DNA of 59,848 nucleotides, from contig QJOU01000056.1 of the NCBI GenBank assembly GCA_003265685.1, positions 1-59,848 of the forward strand, given 5' to 3'. The translations under genes and the position numbers were made by a program. Under the pieces are notes generated by a model. The model did no database searches. It had not been told where the DNA came from and worked only from the letters and a program-made list of their open reading frames with translations. The stretch is from Piscinibacter caeni (GTDB lineage Bacteria; Pseudomonadota; Gammaproteobacteria; Burkholderiales; Burkholderiaceae_C). Below are positions 36,725 through 45,462 of the stretch, in pieces; the first letter of the stretch is position 1, and the number at the start of each line of letters is the position of its first letter.

Positions 36725-37810
36725 ATGGCCAAGGTCACGCTGAGCACGAGCTTCAACATGCTGGCACCCCAGGATTGGGCCTGGGAGGTCAACTCCGCCA
36801 CCGCCAGCTTCCTGTCGATCAGCGACGGGGTGCACACGCAGACCTTCAACGGCATCTTCAGCTACAGCCAGTCGGGCGCCGTGTCCGGCGCGGTCGATTC
36901 GACGCGCTACTACGTCAACGGCGCGCTCACGTTCACCGTCACGGCGATGGGCGCCGGCTTCAACAGCGCCGCCGTGCTGCAGCAGCATGCCGAGGTCGCG
37001 GGAGACACCCAGGAGACCTATGCCTACGTGCTGGGCGGCAACGATTCCATCGTCGGCAGCGCCAGCAACGACACCATCCTCGGCTACGCCGGCAACGACA
37101 CGCTCAACGGTGCTGGCGGCTCGGACGCGATGCTCGGCGGTGCGGGCAACGACGTCTACGTCGTCAACGCCACCGGCGACCGCGTCTACGAGACCACCAC
37201 CATGACGGGCAGCACGAACGCGGGCGGCACCGACACGGTCCAGAGCAGCGTGAGCTTCAGCCTGTCGGCCACCACCGGCACCAGCTTCGTCGAGCGGCTG
37301 ACGCTCACCGGCACGGCGGCCATCAACGGCACCGGCAATGCGCTGGCCAACGTGCTCACCGGCAATGCGGCGGCCAACGTGCTGCGTGGTGCCGCGGGCA
37401 ACGACACGATCTCGGCCGGTGCCGGCAACGACGTGCTGGCCGGCGGCGGCGGCAACGACCTGCTGACCGGCGGCACGGGCAGCGACTTCTTCCGCTTCGA
37501 CACCGCGCCCAACAGCAGCAGCAACCGCGACCGCGTGGCCGACTTCAACCCGACGGCAGATACCTTCCAGCTCGAGAATGCGGTGTTCACCAAGCTCGGT
37601 ACCACCACCGGCGCGATGAACGCGGCCTTCTTCAAGTCCATCGCCACCGGCGGCGCGACCGACGCGAACGACTACGTGGTCTACAACCACACGACCGGCG
37701 TGCTGTACTACGACGCCAACGGCAGCGTGAACGGGCTGACCGACGCGGTGCAGATCGCCGTGCTGACCGGTGCGCCCACGCTCACCGCAGCGGACTTCGT
37801 GCTGATCTGA
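36725..37810 (+). CDS. RTX-repeat calcium-binding protein, probably secreted
   Basis: 361 residues, rich in Ala, Asn, Thr, Gly and Ser and poor in Lys and Cys, unlike its neighbours. No N-terminal signal peptide. Residues about 105-150 and 215-260 carry GGxGNDxL-type nonapeptides (for example GYAGNDTLNGAGGSD and GGGGNDLLTGGTGSD) that bind calcium in a parallel beta roll. The C-terminus ends in ADFVLI, the acidic-hydrophobic type of tail used by type I secretion substrates. No dedicated ABC exporter or HlyD partner lies nearby; the only candidate part in the window is the TolC channel. Function of residues 1-100 unknown. The ribosome binding site is GGGAG. Confidence 0.88.
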   Translation: MAKVTLSTSFNMLAPQDWAWEVNSATASFLSISDGVHTQTFNGIFSYSQSGAVSGAVDSTRYYVNGALTFTVTAMGAGFNSAAVLQQHAEVAGDTQETYAYVLGGNDSIVGSASNDTILGYAGNDTLNGAGGSDAMLGGAGNDVYVVNATGDRVYETTTMTGSTNAGGTDTVQSSVSFSLSATTGTSFVERLTLTGTAAINGTGNALANVLTGNAAANVLRGAAGNDTISAGAGNDVLAGGGGNDLLTGGTGSDFFRFDTAPNSSSNRDRVADFNPTADTFQLENAVFTKLGTTTGAMNAAFFKSIATGGATDANDYVVYNHTTGVLYYDANGSVNGLTDAVQIAVLTGAPTLTAADFVLI

Positions 37811-37819
37811 CCCGGGCGC

Positions 37820-38956
37820 TCAGCCCTTGGCGGGCGGCGCCTCCTGGTCCATCCAGCGCCGCGCCGCCGCCTCCACCACCGCCGACAGCGGCTCGCCGCC
37901 GGCGTGCAGGCTGCGCAGCCAGCCGGCATCGTTGCCGGCGAACAGGCTCTCGCGGATCAGGTTGCTCGCGTCCAGGGCCTGCAGGTCAAGCGCATGTTCG
38001 TCCACGCGTGCGAGCGTTCGCAGGATGTCGTCGCGCAGCCGGGTGCGCTCCTTCGTCTTCGGGTCGACGATCTCGCCGTCCAGCCCGAAGCGGCAGGCCT
38101 GGAAGCGGTTGAAGGTGTAGACGAGGTAGTCGTCCTCGGACGGTTCGAGCGGCTTCTGCTCGCGCAGGTAGCGGCAGATGCATTGCAGGTAGCAGGCCAG
38201 CGCCGCGGCCTTCTCCACCGTCAGCGGCGTGTCGCACACGCGCAGCTCGATGGTGCCGTACTCGGGCTTGGGGCGGATGTCCCAGTAGAAGTCCTTCATC
38301 GAGTTGACCACGCCGGTGCTGGTCATCTTGTCGAAGAACTTCTCGAACTCGCCCCAGCTCAGGCAGAACGGCGCGCGGCCCGAGAGCGGGAAGGCGAACA
38401 CTGAGTTCAGGCGCGCCGAGTCGAAGCCGGTGTCCACGCCCTGCACGAAGGGCGATGAGGCCGACAGCGCGATGAAGTGCGGCACGTAGCGCGACAGCGC
38501 ATGCAGCAGCCAGAGCGCCGAATCGCCGTCCTCGCAGCCCACGTGCACGTGCTGGCCGAACACGGTGAACTGCTTGGCCAGGTAGCCGTACAGCTCGCTG
38601 ATGTAGTGGAAGCGCTCGCCCGGGAAGATCTTCTGCTGGCTCCAGTGCTGGTAGGCATGGGTGCCGCCGCCGGCGATGCCGATGTTGAGCTTGCGCGCGG
38701 CGCGCGAGAGCTGGTCGCGCAGGTCGCGCAACTCGGCGACGAGGCTGCCGTGCTGGCGCTGGATCGAGGTGCCGATCTCGATCATGCTGCGCGTGATCTC
38801 GGGCTTCACGTCCCACGCGCCGGTGTGGTTCTTCAGCACGCGCAGCAGGTCCTCGGCCTGCGGCGCGAGGTCGAAGTCGTGCGTGCTGACGAGCTGCAGC
38901 TCGAGCTCGACGCCGAGCGTCAGCGGCTGCGAGTGGCTGAAGGCCTGCAATGCCAT
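37820..38956 (-). CDS. YbdK family carboxylate-amine ligase (putative glutamate-cysteine ligase 2)
   Basis: 378 residues. [12 protein letters not shown] opens the GCS2 fold, with [16 protein letters not shown] and the later [20 protein letters not shown] block all characteristic of YbdK/YBDK-type ligases. E. coli YbdK has weak glutamate-cysteine ligase activity; the physiological role is unclear. The start is ATG at 38956, seven bases after the antiporter stop, so it is the second gene of a minus-strand pair. Confidence 0.92.
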   Translation of the reverse strand: MALQAFSHSQPLTLGVELELQLVSTHDFDLAPQAEDLLRVLKNHTGAWDVKPEITRSMIEIGTSIQRQHGSLVAELRDLRDQLSRAARKLNIGIAGGGTHAYQHWSQQKIFPGERFHYISELYGYLAKQFTVFGQHVHVGCEDGDSALWLLHALSRYVPHFIALSASSPFVQGVDTGFDSARLNSVFAFPLSGRAPFCLSWGEFEKFFDKMTSTGVVNSMKDFYWDIRPKPEYGTIELRVCDTPLTVEKAAALACYLQCICRYLREQKPLEPSEDDYLVYTFNRFQACRFGLDGEIVDPKTKERTRLRDDILRTLARVDEHALDLQALDASNLIRESLFAGNDAGWLRSLHAGGEPLSAVVEAAARRWMDQEAPPAKG

Positions 38957-38963
38957 GGCGGGC

Positions 38964-40217
38964 TCAGTTGGTTTCTCTGGCCAGGTGGCGCAGCGAGAGT
39001 TGTGTCCACACCGGGCCGGTGAGCTGCATCAGCGTGACGGCCAGCAGCAGCGCCTGGATGGTGGGCGAATGCGCGCCGGGCAGCTGCGTGCTCCAGGCGA
39101 AGGTGTCGGCGGCCAGCAGCACGGCCAGGCTGCTCATCGGCTGCAGGGCCAGCGCCAGCGCGCCGGCCTGTCGCCAGCCCAGGCCGCTGATGCGCGCCAG
39201 CGCGCCGATCGCGAGGCCCGAGCCCACCAGCCGCGCCGCGATGATCACCAGCACCCAGGGCCACAGGGTGGCCAGGCCCTCGAGCGTGAACAGCAGCCCC
39301 AGGCTGATGAACAGCACCACAGTCAGCACCGCGCCGGCCGAGCCGAGGTGCGGCTCGACCGTCAGCCCGTGCTTCATGCGCGCCCGCGCCGTCATGCCGG
39401 CCACCAGCAGGGCCAGCAAGGGCGAGAGCGTCCACTGCGCGGCCAGCATGCTGGCGATGATCACCAGCGCAATCTGCAGCACCGGCATCGCCGGCGTGCC
39501 GCGCACCAGCGGGCTGAGGCGGTCGAGCGCGAAGCCGCAGGCCACGCCGAGCAGGAACGAGCCGCTGATGACCCGCAGGGCGCTGACCAGCGCGCGCAGG
39601 AACTCGTCGCCCGCGGTGCCGCTGTCGCTGGCCATCAGGATGCGCAGCACCTTCAGGCCGATCACCGCGAGCACCGCGTTGACCACCGTCATCATCAGCA
39701 GCCGCTCGGTGACCTGACCGCGGGCGCGTGTCTCGTGCGCCACGGCGAGCACGATGACCGGCGAGCTGGCCATCGCCACCGTGCCGGCCACCGCCGCGGT
39801 AAGCCAGGGCGCCCCGAGCAGGCCGAGCGCGACGGCCACCAGCGCGCCCGCCAGCAGCGACTGCAGCACGCAACTCGCGGCGAGCCAGGGGTTGTCGATC
39901 AGCCAGCGCGGACGGATGCGCGCGCCGAGCTCGAACAGCAGCGCGCCGATGGCCAGGTCGATGAGCGGCTTCCACGGGTCCAGCTCGAGCCCGTCGAGCA
40001 CGCGCAGCATCACCGGGCCGGCGATCGCGCCGGTCAGCATGTGGCCGCAGATGCGCGGAAGACGCCAGACGCGGTGCAGCGTCTCGGCCAGCAGGATCGC
40101 GACCAGCATCAGCAGCGCGATGCCGAGCACGGGGTCGGCGGCGCGCAGACCGTCCAGGGTCCACAGGGGAGCCGACGCGGCGGAGGCCGCGGAGGCGGCG
40201 GAGGCGGCAATCGTCAT
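38964..40217 (-). CDS. Cation:proton antiporter, CPA2 (Kef/NapA-like) family
   Basis: 417 residues and about 12-13 membrane helices. An Ala/Ser-rich start region may be a signal or the first helix. Family blocks include [27 protein letters not shown] and [18 protein letters not shown]. It would exchange sodium or potassium for protons across the inner membrane. There is no attached TrkA-N or other regulatory domain. The start is set at the ATG at 40217; longer frames upstream overlap the coaBC promoter and begin without a helix. Confidence 0.88.
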   Translation of the reverse strand: MTIAASAASAASAASAPLWTLDGLRAADPVLGIALLMLVAILLAETLHRVWRLPRICGHMLTGAIAGPVMLRVLDGLELDPWKPLIDLAIGALLFELGARIRPRWLIDNPWLAASCVLQSLLAGALVAVALGLLGAPWLTAAVAGTVAMASSPVIVLAVAHETRARGQVTERLLMMTVVNAVLAVIGLKVLRILMASDSGTAGDEFLRALVSALRVISGSFLLGVACGFALDRLSPLVRGTPAMPVLQIALVIIASMLAAQWTLSPLLALLVAGMTARARMKHGLTVEPHLGSAGAVLTVVLFISLGLLFTLEGLATLWPWVLVIIAARLVGSGLAIGALARISGLGWRQAGALALALQPMSSLAVLLAADTFAWSTQLPGAHSPTIQALLLAVTLMQLTGPVWTQLSLRHLARETN

Positions 40218-40304
40218 CAGGGCGCCGACTGTAGCCCAGGTCGCGCACCGCTTCGGTGAAAGCCCGCACAAGCCGGGGCGACCAAGCCGGCCCGGACCCT
40301 CGTC

Positions 40305-40310
40305 GATAAT
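40305..40310 (+). promoter_or_regulatory. -10-like hexamer GATAAT before coaBC
   Basis: Ends 10 bases before the coaBC ATG at 40321. There is no ribosome binding site in between. It belongs to the group of very short leaders discussed in the findings. Confidence 0.35.
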
Positions 40311-40320
40311 CCGCGCCATC

Positions 40321-41553
40321 ATGAGTTCGTCCAACGACCCTTCGCAGCCGCTGGCGCAGCGCCGGCTGGTGCTCGGCCTCTCGGGCGGCATCGCCTGCTA
40401 CAAGGCCGCCGAGCTGACGCGGCTGCTGGTCAAGGCCGGCGCGGCGGTGCAGGTGGTGATGACCGAGGCGGCCGAGCGCTTCATCACCGCGGTGACGCTG
40501 CAGGCGCTGTCGAACCGCCCGGTGGTGACGAGCCAGTGGGATGTGCGCGAGCCCAACGCGATGGCGCACATCAACCTGACCCGCGAGGCCGACGCGGTGC
40601 TGATCGCGCCGGCCAGCGCCGACATGATCGCCAAGCTCGCGCAGGGCCGGGCCGACGAACTGCTGAGCTTGCTGTGCCTGGCGCGGCCTATCGAGCGCTG
40701 CGGCCTGCTCGTCGCGCCGGCGATGAACCGCGAGATGTGGGCCCATCCGGCCACGCAGCGCAACGTCGCGCAGCTGCGCGCCGACGGCGCGCTCGTGCTC
40801 GGCCCGGGCAGCGGCGACCAGGCCTGTGGCGAGGTGGGCGACGGCCGCATGCTGGAGCCGGCCGAACTGCTCGACGAGGTGGTCGCCTTCTTCCAGCCCA
40901 AGGCGCTGCTCGGCAAGCGCGTGCTGATCACCGCCGGGCCGACCTTCGAGCCGATCGACCCGGTGCGCGGCATCACCAACCTCTCGAGCGGCAAGATGGG
41001 CTTCGCGATCGCGCGCGCGGCGGCCGAGGCCGGTGCGGAGGTGACGCTGGTCGCCGGCCCGGTGCACCTTCCCACGCCGCGCGGTGTGACGCGCATCGAC
41101 GTGCGCACCGCGCAGCAGATGCACGACGCGGTGCTGCCCGCGGCGCCGCGGCACGACGTGTTCGTGGCCACCGCCGCGGTGGCCGACTGGCGCCCCGCCA
41201 CGCTTTCGGAGCACAAGATCAAGAAGGGCGGCCACAAGGTCGCGCCGAGCTTCGAGCTGACCGAGAACCCGGACATCCTGGCCGCGGTGGCCAAGCTGCC
41301 GCAGCGGCCGTATTGCGTCGGCTTCGCGGCCGAGAGCCACGACCTGCTCAAGCACGCTCGTGAGAAGCTCGAGCGCAAGAACGTGCCGCTGGTCGTCGGC
41401 AACCTCGGCCCCGCCACCTTCGGCCAGGACGACAACGCGCTCACGCTGGTGGACCGCTCAGGTCACCGCGAACTGCCGCGTGCCGACAAGCTCAGCCTCG
41501 CGCGCGCCCTGGTGCGCGAGATCGCCGCCCGACTCGCGACCGGATCCGCATGA
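40321..41553 (+). CDS. coaBC: Bifunctional phosphopantothenoylcysteine decarboxylase/phosphopantothenate-cysteine ligase
   Basis: 410 residues. The CoaC flavoprotein half starts [17 protein letters not shown] and includes [16 protein letters not shown] and the substrate-binding PAMNREMW. The CoaB half starts [25 protein letters not shown]. Together they make 4'-phosphopantetheine for coenzyme A. Length and fusion are normal for bacteria. The gene overlaps dut by four bases (ATGA), a common pairing. Confidence 0.97.
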   Translation: MSSSNDPSQPLAQRRLVLGLSGGIACYKAAELTRLLVKAGAAVQVVMTEAAERFITAVTLQALSNRPVVTSQWDVREPNAMAHINLTREADAVLIAPASADMIAKLAQGRADELLSLLCLARPIERCGLLVAPAMNREMWAHPATQRNVAQLRADGALVLGPGSGDQACGEVGDGRMLEPAELLDEVVAFFQPKALLGKRVLITAGPTFEPIDPVRGITNLSSGKMGFAIARAAAEAGAEVTLVAGPVHLPTPRGVTRIDVRTAQQMHDAVLPAAPRHDVFVATAAVADWRPATLSEHKIKKGGHKVAPSFELTENPDILAAVAKLPQRPYCVGFAAESHDLLKHAREKLERKNVPLVVGNLGPATFGQDDNALTLVDRSGHRELPRADKLSLARALVREIAARLATGSA

Positions 41554-41999
41554 CCATCATCGACGTGAAGGTGCTCGACCCGCGCATGGCCGAGCAGTTG
41601 CCTGCCTACGCCACGCCCGGCAGCGCCGGACTGGACCTGCGCGCCTGCCTCGACGCGCCGCTGGTGCTCGAGCCCGGACAGGCGCAGCTGATTCCCACCG
41701 GCCTGGCGATCCACATCGCCGACCCCGGTCTCGCCGCGATGATCCTGCCGCGCTCGGGCCTGGGCCACAAACACGGCATCGTGCTCGGCAACCTGGTCGG
41801 CCTGATCGACTCGGACTACCAGGGCCCGCTGATGGTGAGCTGCTGGAACCGCGGCGGCGCTGCGTTCACGGTGCAGCCGATGGAGCGCATCGCGCAGCTC
41901 GTCGTCGTGCCGGTGGTGCAGGCGGGTTTCCGGCGCGTCGACGAATTCGGCGCCTCCGCGCGCGGCGAGGGCGGCTTCGGCTCCACCGGCAAGCACTGA
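41550..41999 (+). CDS. dut: dUTP diphosphatase
   Basis: 149 residues. The five trimeric dUTPase motifs are recognisable: [35 protein letters not shown] and the C-terminal [11 protein letters not shown]. It removes dUTP and supplies dUMP for thymidylate synthesis. It is coupled to coaBC by an ATGA overlap and converges on the SlyD-like gene with 7 bases between stops. Confidence 0.97.
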   Translation: MTIIDVKVLDPRMAEQLPAYATPGSAGLDLRACLDAPLVLEPGQAQLIPTGLAIHIADPGLAAMILPRSGLGHKHGIVLGNLVGLIDSDYQGPLMVSCWNRGGAAFTVQPMERIAQLVVVPVVQAGFRRVDEFGASARGEGGFGSTGKH

Positions 42000-42006
42000 C
42001 GCGCGA

Positions 42007-42528
42007 TCAGTGCAGCGGTTCGCCCGGCGGCGCGCTGTTGAGCACCGAGAAGACCGGCGCGCCGACGCTGCCGGCCTCGGTCTCCTCCTCGGTGGCGGCG
42101 CGCACGTCGCGCACCACCAGCGCCAGGCGCAGCGCGATGCCGGCCAGCGGGTGGTTGCCGTCCAGCACCACGTGGTCCGGGTAGACCTCGGTGACGGTGT
42201 AGATCGCGTCCTTCGGCATGTCCGGCGTCTGCGCGCCCTCGGGTGGGCCGTCGAACTGCATGCCGGCGTCGACGCCCTCGGGGAAGATCGAACGCGGCTC
42301 GAAGAACACCAGCGACGCGTCGTACTCGCCGAACGCATGCTCGGGCTCGAGGTGCAGTTCGGCGCTGTAGCCGGTCTCCTGGCCGAGCAGGGCCTCCTCG
42401 ACCTTGGCGAGCAGGTCGTCGCCGCCGTAGAAGAACTCGACCGGCTCGGCCAGTTCGTCGATCAGGTGGCCCTGCGTGTCGCTCAGCTTCCAGGTGAGGC
42501 TGACGACACAGGGTGCGGTGATGAGCAT
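42007..42528 (-). CDS. SlyD-like FKBP-type peptidyl-prolyl isomerase
   Basis: 173 residues from the ATG at 42528. An FKBP core (VSLTWKLSDTQGHLIDELAEP, then EPVEFFYGGDDLLAKVEEAL) contains an insert-in-flap domain, with YSAELHLEPEHAFGEYD and the C-terminal DGNHPLAGIALRLALVVRDV seen in SlyD/SlpA. The histidine-rich metal-binding tail of E. coli SlyD is absent. The likely role is folding assistance. It is divergent from the RoxA-type gene, with 26 bases between starts. A TTG at 42546 could extend it but has no support. Confidence 0.9.
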   Translation of the reverse strand: MLITAPCVVSLTWKLSDTQGHLIDELAEPVEFFYGGDDLLAKVEEALLGQETGYSAELHLEPEHAFGEYDASLVFFEPRSIFPEGVDAGMQFDGPPEGAQTPDMPKDAIYTVTEVYPDHVVLDGNHPLAGIALRLALVVRDVRAATEEETEAGSVGAPVFSVLNSAPPGEPLH

Positions 42529-42542
42529 CGCGGGATGATCGC

Positions 42543-42548
42543 ACAATC
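42543..42548 (+). promoter_or_regulatory. -10-like hexamer CACAAT before the RoxA-type gene
   Basis: Ends 6 bases before the ATG at 42555 with no ribosome binding site between, again suggesting a leaderless transcript. The match to consensus is partial. Confidence 0.3.
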
Positions 42549-42554
42549 GGGTGC

Positions 42555-43697
42555 ATGCCCCGGACCGAGATCGACGCTCCCACGCCCCTGCTCGGCGGGC
42601 TCAGCCCCGCTGCCTTCATGCGCCGGCACTGGCAGAAGAAGCCGCTGCTGGTGCGCCAGGCGGTGCCGCCGCCCTGTGGCGTGGTGGATCGCTCGACGCT
42701 GTTCGGCATCGCCGCGCGCGAGGGTGTCGAATCGCGCCTGATCCGGCACGACGAACGCGGCTGGACGCTGCGCCACGGGCCGTTCGCGCGGCGCGCGCTC
42801 CCGCCGCTGGCGCGGCCGCGCTGGACGCTGCTGGTGCAGGGCCTGGACCTGCATCACGCGCCGGCGCATGCGCTGATGCAGCGCTTCCGCTTCGTGCCCG
42901 ACGCGCGCCTGGACGACGTGATGGTCTCCTACGCCAGCGATGGCGGCGGCGTGGGCCCGCACCTCGATTCCTACGACGTGTTCCTGCTGCAGCTGCAGGG
43001 TCGTCGGCGCTGGCGCATCGGCCGGGTCGCCGAGCCTCGGCTGCAGCCCGGCGTACCGCTGAAGATCCTGACCAATTTCGTGCCCGACGAGGAATGGGTG
43101 CTGGAGCCCGGCGACATGCTGTACCTGCCGCCGCGCTGGGCCCACGACGGCATCGCCGAGGGCGAATGCATGACCTGTTCGATCGGCTTCCGCGTGCCGG
43201 CGCGCGACGAGCTGGCGCGCGGGCTGCTCCAGCAGCTGCTCGACGCGGACGAGCCGACCGGGGACGATCCGCTCTATCGAGACCCGCAGCAGCCGGCCAC
43301 CGACACCCCGGCACGTGTGCCGGCGGCGCTGCGCGACTTCGCGCTCGCCGGGCTGCAGCGCTGGCTGCAGCGCAACGGCTCGATCGACGCCGCGCTCGGC
43401 GAGTGGCTCAGCGAGCCCAAGCCGGGGGTGTGGTTCGATGCCGGGGCGCCGCTGCGCGCCGGGCAGGGGCTGCGCCTGGATGCGCGCACGCGCATGCTCT
43501 ACGACGAGCGGCACGTGTTCATCAACGGCGAGTCGTTCCGCGCCGGCGGGCGCGACGCCACGCTGATGCGGCGCCTGGCCGATCGGCGCTGCCTGGCGCC
43601 GCACGAGGCGGCCGGGCTCGGCCGCGACGCGCTCGAACTGGTCAGCGACTGGGCACAGGCCGGCTGGCTGCATGCAGACGACGGAGGCAAGGCATGA
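42555..43697 (+). CDS. roxA: JmjC/cupin ribosomal oxygenase (RoxA/YcfD type, 50S L16 arginine hydroxylase)
   Basis: 380 residues. The opening GGLSPAAFMRRHWQKKPLLVRQA is characteristic of YcfD/RoxA. Iron ligands fit H136 and D138 in GPHLDSYD and H197 in PPRWAHDG, within a 2-oxoglutarate oxygenase fold. A C-terminal winged-helix-like domain follows. In E. coli the enzyme hydroxylates an arginine of ribosomal protein L16. The stop overlaps the start of the next gene (ATGA). Confidence 0.92.
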   Translation: MPRTEIDAPTPLLGGLSPAAFMRRHWQKKPLLVRQAVPPPCGVVDRSTLFGIAAREGVESRLIRHDERGWTLRHGPFARRALPPLARPRWTLLVQGLDLHHAPAHALMQRFRFVPDARLDDVMVSYASDGGGVGPHLDSYDVFLLQLQGRRRWRIGRVAEPRLQPGVPLKILTNFVPDEEWVLEPGDMLYLPPRWAHDGIAEGECMTCSIGFRVPARDELARGLLQQLLDADEPTGDDPLYRDPQQPATDTPARVPAALRDFALAGLQRWLQRNGSIDAALGEWLSEPKPGVWFDAGAPLRAGQGLRLDARTRMLYDERHVFINGESFRAGGRDATLMRRLADRRCLAPHEAAGLGRDALELVSDWAQAGWLHADDGGKA

Positions 43698-44188
43698 ACG
43701 ACATCTCTCCCACCCGCGTGCTGCTGGAGTCGCGCAGCGGCTTTCACGACGCCTTGCGCGCCGCCTTCGCCGAGGCGGCGCGCGTGGGTTGCCGCGAGCT
43801 GTTCATCGTCGACGACGATTTCGCCGACTGGCCGCTGAACGAGCGCACCATCGTGGAGCAGCTGACGCAATGGGCCTCCTCGCATCGCCGCTTCACGGCC
43901 ATCGCACGCAGCTTCGACGAGGTGGCGCGACGGCATGCGCGCTGGGTCGAGTGGCGGCGCACCTGGGCCCATGTGGTTCATTGCTGCACCAACAACGAGC
44001 TCGAGGCCGGCCAGATGCCGACCCTGCTGCTGGCGCCCGGGCTGACCTCGGTGCGCCTGTTCGACACCGAGCACTACCGTGGCGTGGCGACCAACGACCC
44101 GGCGGATGCGCTGCGCTGGCGCGAAGACCTTGATGCGGTTTTGCAACGATCCGAAGAGGCCTTCCCAGCGACAACCCTCGGACTCTAG
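43694..44188 (+). CDS. Conserved-looking hypothetical protein coupled to roxA
   Basis: 164 residues, soluble, no signal peptide. Blocks such as ELFIVDDDFADWPLNE, RRHARWVEWRRTWAHVV and RLFDTEHYRGVATNDPADAL give it the look of a small conserved alpha/beta protein; I associate it with an uncharacterised family (DUF7931-like) but am not certain. The ATG at 43694 overlaps the roxA stop by four bases, which implies co-translation and perhaps a role linked to ribosome modification. Function unknown. Confidence 0.82.
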   Translation: MNDISPTRVLLESRSGFHDALRAAFAEAARVGCRELFIVDDDFADWPLNERTIVEQLTQWASSHRRFTAIARSFDEVARRHARWVEWRRTWAHVVHCCTNNELEAGQMPTLLLAPGLTSVRLFDTEHYRGVATNDPADALRWREDLDAVLQRSEEAFPATTLGL

Positions 44189-44213
44189 GGATGACCCTAG
44201 GTCGGGATATACT
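44185..44213 (+). promoter_or_regulatory. Promoter and inverted repeat of the alanine-rich lipoprotein gene
   Basis: CTAGGG and CCCTAG form a perfect inverted repeat around ATGA (44185-44200), ending at the upstream stop codon. Eight bases further a good -10, TATACT, lies at 44208-44213. The expected -35 position falls on the left arm of the repeat, so the repeat may be an operator or a short terminator of the upstream gene. Confidence 0.5.
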
Positions 44214-44344
44214 TAAAGGCTAGGCGCCATGGGGGGGTTTCACGACCATCTGCCCTCGGGAGCCTTCGGGGTTGGGCCTCTGTGAACTCGGAGGGTCCCC
44301 ACAATTGCAAGGATTGTTCGACTCTTTGATCTGAGGACACAAGC
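44214..44344 (+). promoter_or_regulatory. Long structured 5' leader
   Basis: About 125 bases of leader precede the lipoprotein ATG. TTCAC (44239-44243) pairs with GTGAA (44282-44286), and G-run 44231-44237 can pair with CCCC 44297-44300. Inside, GCCC/GGGC (44252-44255 with 44274-44277) is capped by a TTCG loop. An alternative CCCTC/GAGGG pairing (44253-44257 with 44291-44295) competes. ACAAT/ATTGT (44301-44317) forms a last hairpin before the ribosome binding site GAGGA at 44333-44337. Confidence 0.45.
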
Positions 44345-44617
44345 ATGAAGAAGACTGTACTGCTCGCTTCTCTGGTGGCCGCCGCTGCCCTGGCCGCTTG
44401 CGGCAAGAAGGAAGAAGCTCCGGCCGCCGCGCCGGCTGCCGCTCCGGCTGCCGTCGCCGAGGCCGCCTCGGCTGTGACCGGTGCCGCGTCTGCCGCCGCT
44501 GACGCCACCGCTGCGGGCGCCGCGGGTGCCGCCGCCGCCGTGTCGGGCGCCGCGTCGGAAGCCGCTGCCGCCGTGGCCGGCGCCGCGTCTGCCGCCGCCG
44601 ACGCGATGAAGAAGTGA
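44345..44617 (+). CDS. Small alanine-rich lipoprotein
   Basis: 90 residues. A signal peptide ends in the lipobox LAAC with the lipidated Cys at residue 19, followed by GKKEE. The mature part is almost only Ala, Ser, Pro, Val and Asp and would form one amphipathic or Ala-zipper helix, ending DAMKK. Such proteins are abundant small lipoproteins of the cell envelope in this group; function unknown to me. It has a strong -10, a structured leader, a good ribosome binding site and an intrinsic terminator, the layout of a highly expressed single gene. Confidence 0.88.
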   Translation: MKKTVLLASLVAAAALAACGKKEEAPAAAPAAAPAAVAEAASAVTGAASAAADATAAGAAGAAAAVSGAASEAAAAVAGAASAAADAMKK

Positions 44618-44647
44618 TCGCGGCACGGGCTTCCGTGCTCCGATGAG

Positions 44648-44675
44648 AACCGCCCTCCGGGGCGGTTTTCTTTTT
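44648..44675 (+). terminator. Intrinsic terminator of the lipoprotein gene
   Basis: AACCGCCC, a TCCG loop and GGGCGGTT form an 8-base stem, followed by the T-rich tract TTTTCTTTTT that overlaps its end. The A-rich left side may also serve the convergent hydrolase gene. Confidence 0.9.
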
Positions 44676-44684
44676 GGGGGCGGC

Positions 44685-45449
44685 TCAACACAGCGAGAGC
44701 CAGCCGAAGCCTTCCAGCGGATCGGCCACGACGATGTCTTGCGGCGCACCGCCGCAGGCCGCGGCCAGCGCGGCCCGGGCCAGTTCGGGCCGGTTGTTCT
44801 GCTCGCTCAGGTGTGCCGCGACGACGTGGCGCAACCCGCCGTGCAGCGTGTCGGCCAGGATCTGCGCCGCGGTGTCGTTGGACAGGTGGCCGAGCCGGCC
44901 CAATATGCGTGCCTTCAGCGAGGCGGGGTAGCGCGAGGCCGCCAGCATCGCGAGGTCGTGGTTGCACTCCAGCAGCAGCGCGGTGCAGCCCTGCAGCTGC
45001 TCGAGCAGGTGCGCCGTGGCGCAGCCTGCGTCGGTCAGCACGCCGAGGTGGCGGGCACCGTCGCTGCAGCGCAGCTGCAGCGGCTCGCCGGCATCGTGCG
45101 GCACGGTGTAGGGGTGCAATTGCAGGTCGCCGATGCCGATCGGCTCGCCGTCGCGGGCGAACTGCAGCAGGCCCGGAAGTTCGGGCGCGCCGATCGCGCG
45201 CCAGGTGCCGCGGCTGGTCCACAGCGGGATGCCTTCGCGGCGTGCCAGCGACAGCGCGCAGCCGACATGGTCGCCATGCTCGTGGGTCACGAACACGGCA
45301 TCGAGCTGGCTCGCCTGCAGGCCGGCGCGGCCCAGGCGGCCGTCTAGTTCGCGCAGCGAGAAGCCGCAGTCGATCAGCACCCGGCTGCGGCCGGCCTCGA
45401 CGACGGTGGCGTTGCCGCTGCTGCCGCTGCCGAGGCTGCAGAAGCGCAT
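44685..45449 (-). CDS. MBL-fold metallohydrolase (YycJ/WalJ-like)
   Basis: 254 residues. CSLGSGSSGNATVVEAG opens the fold as in the YycJ group, and THEHGDHVG is the metal-binding HxHxDH motif; further His residues lie in TVPHDAGE and AAHLSEQNN. A nuclease-like role, possibly 5'-3' exonuclease in DNA repair, is known for YycJ in Bacillus; its role here is inferred. It is third in the minus-strand set dapA-bamC-MBL, 13 bases after bamC. Confidence 0.92.
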   Translation of the reverse strand: MRFCSLGSGSSGNATVVEAGRSRVLIDCGFSLRELDGRLGRAGLQASQLDAVFVTHEHGDHVGCALSLARREGIPLWTSRGTWRAIGAPELPGLLQFARDGEPIGIGDLQLHPYTVPHDAGEPLQLRCSDGARHLGVLTDAGCATAHLLEQLQGCTALLLECNHDLAMLAASRYPASLKARILGRLGHLSNDTAAQILADTLHGGLRHVVAAHLSEQNNRPELARAALAAACGGAPQDIVVADPLEGFGWLSLC

Positions 45450-45462
45450 GCGCCGCGGCGCG

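Noticed and set aside
36731-37800. Tandem repeats in the RTX gene as a possible CRISPR or DNA repeat array
   Set aside because: The periodicity is at protein level (nonapeptides) with variable codons; there are no identical spaced DNA repeats.
44345-44617. Low-complexity GCC/GCG repeats as a non-coding repeat
   Set aside because: A signal peptide with lipobox, ribosome binding site, promoter and terminator show it is a lipoprotein gene.
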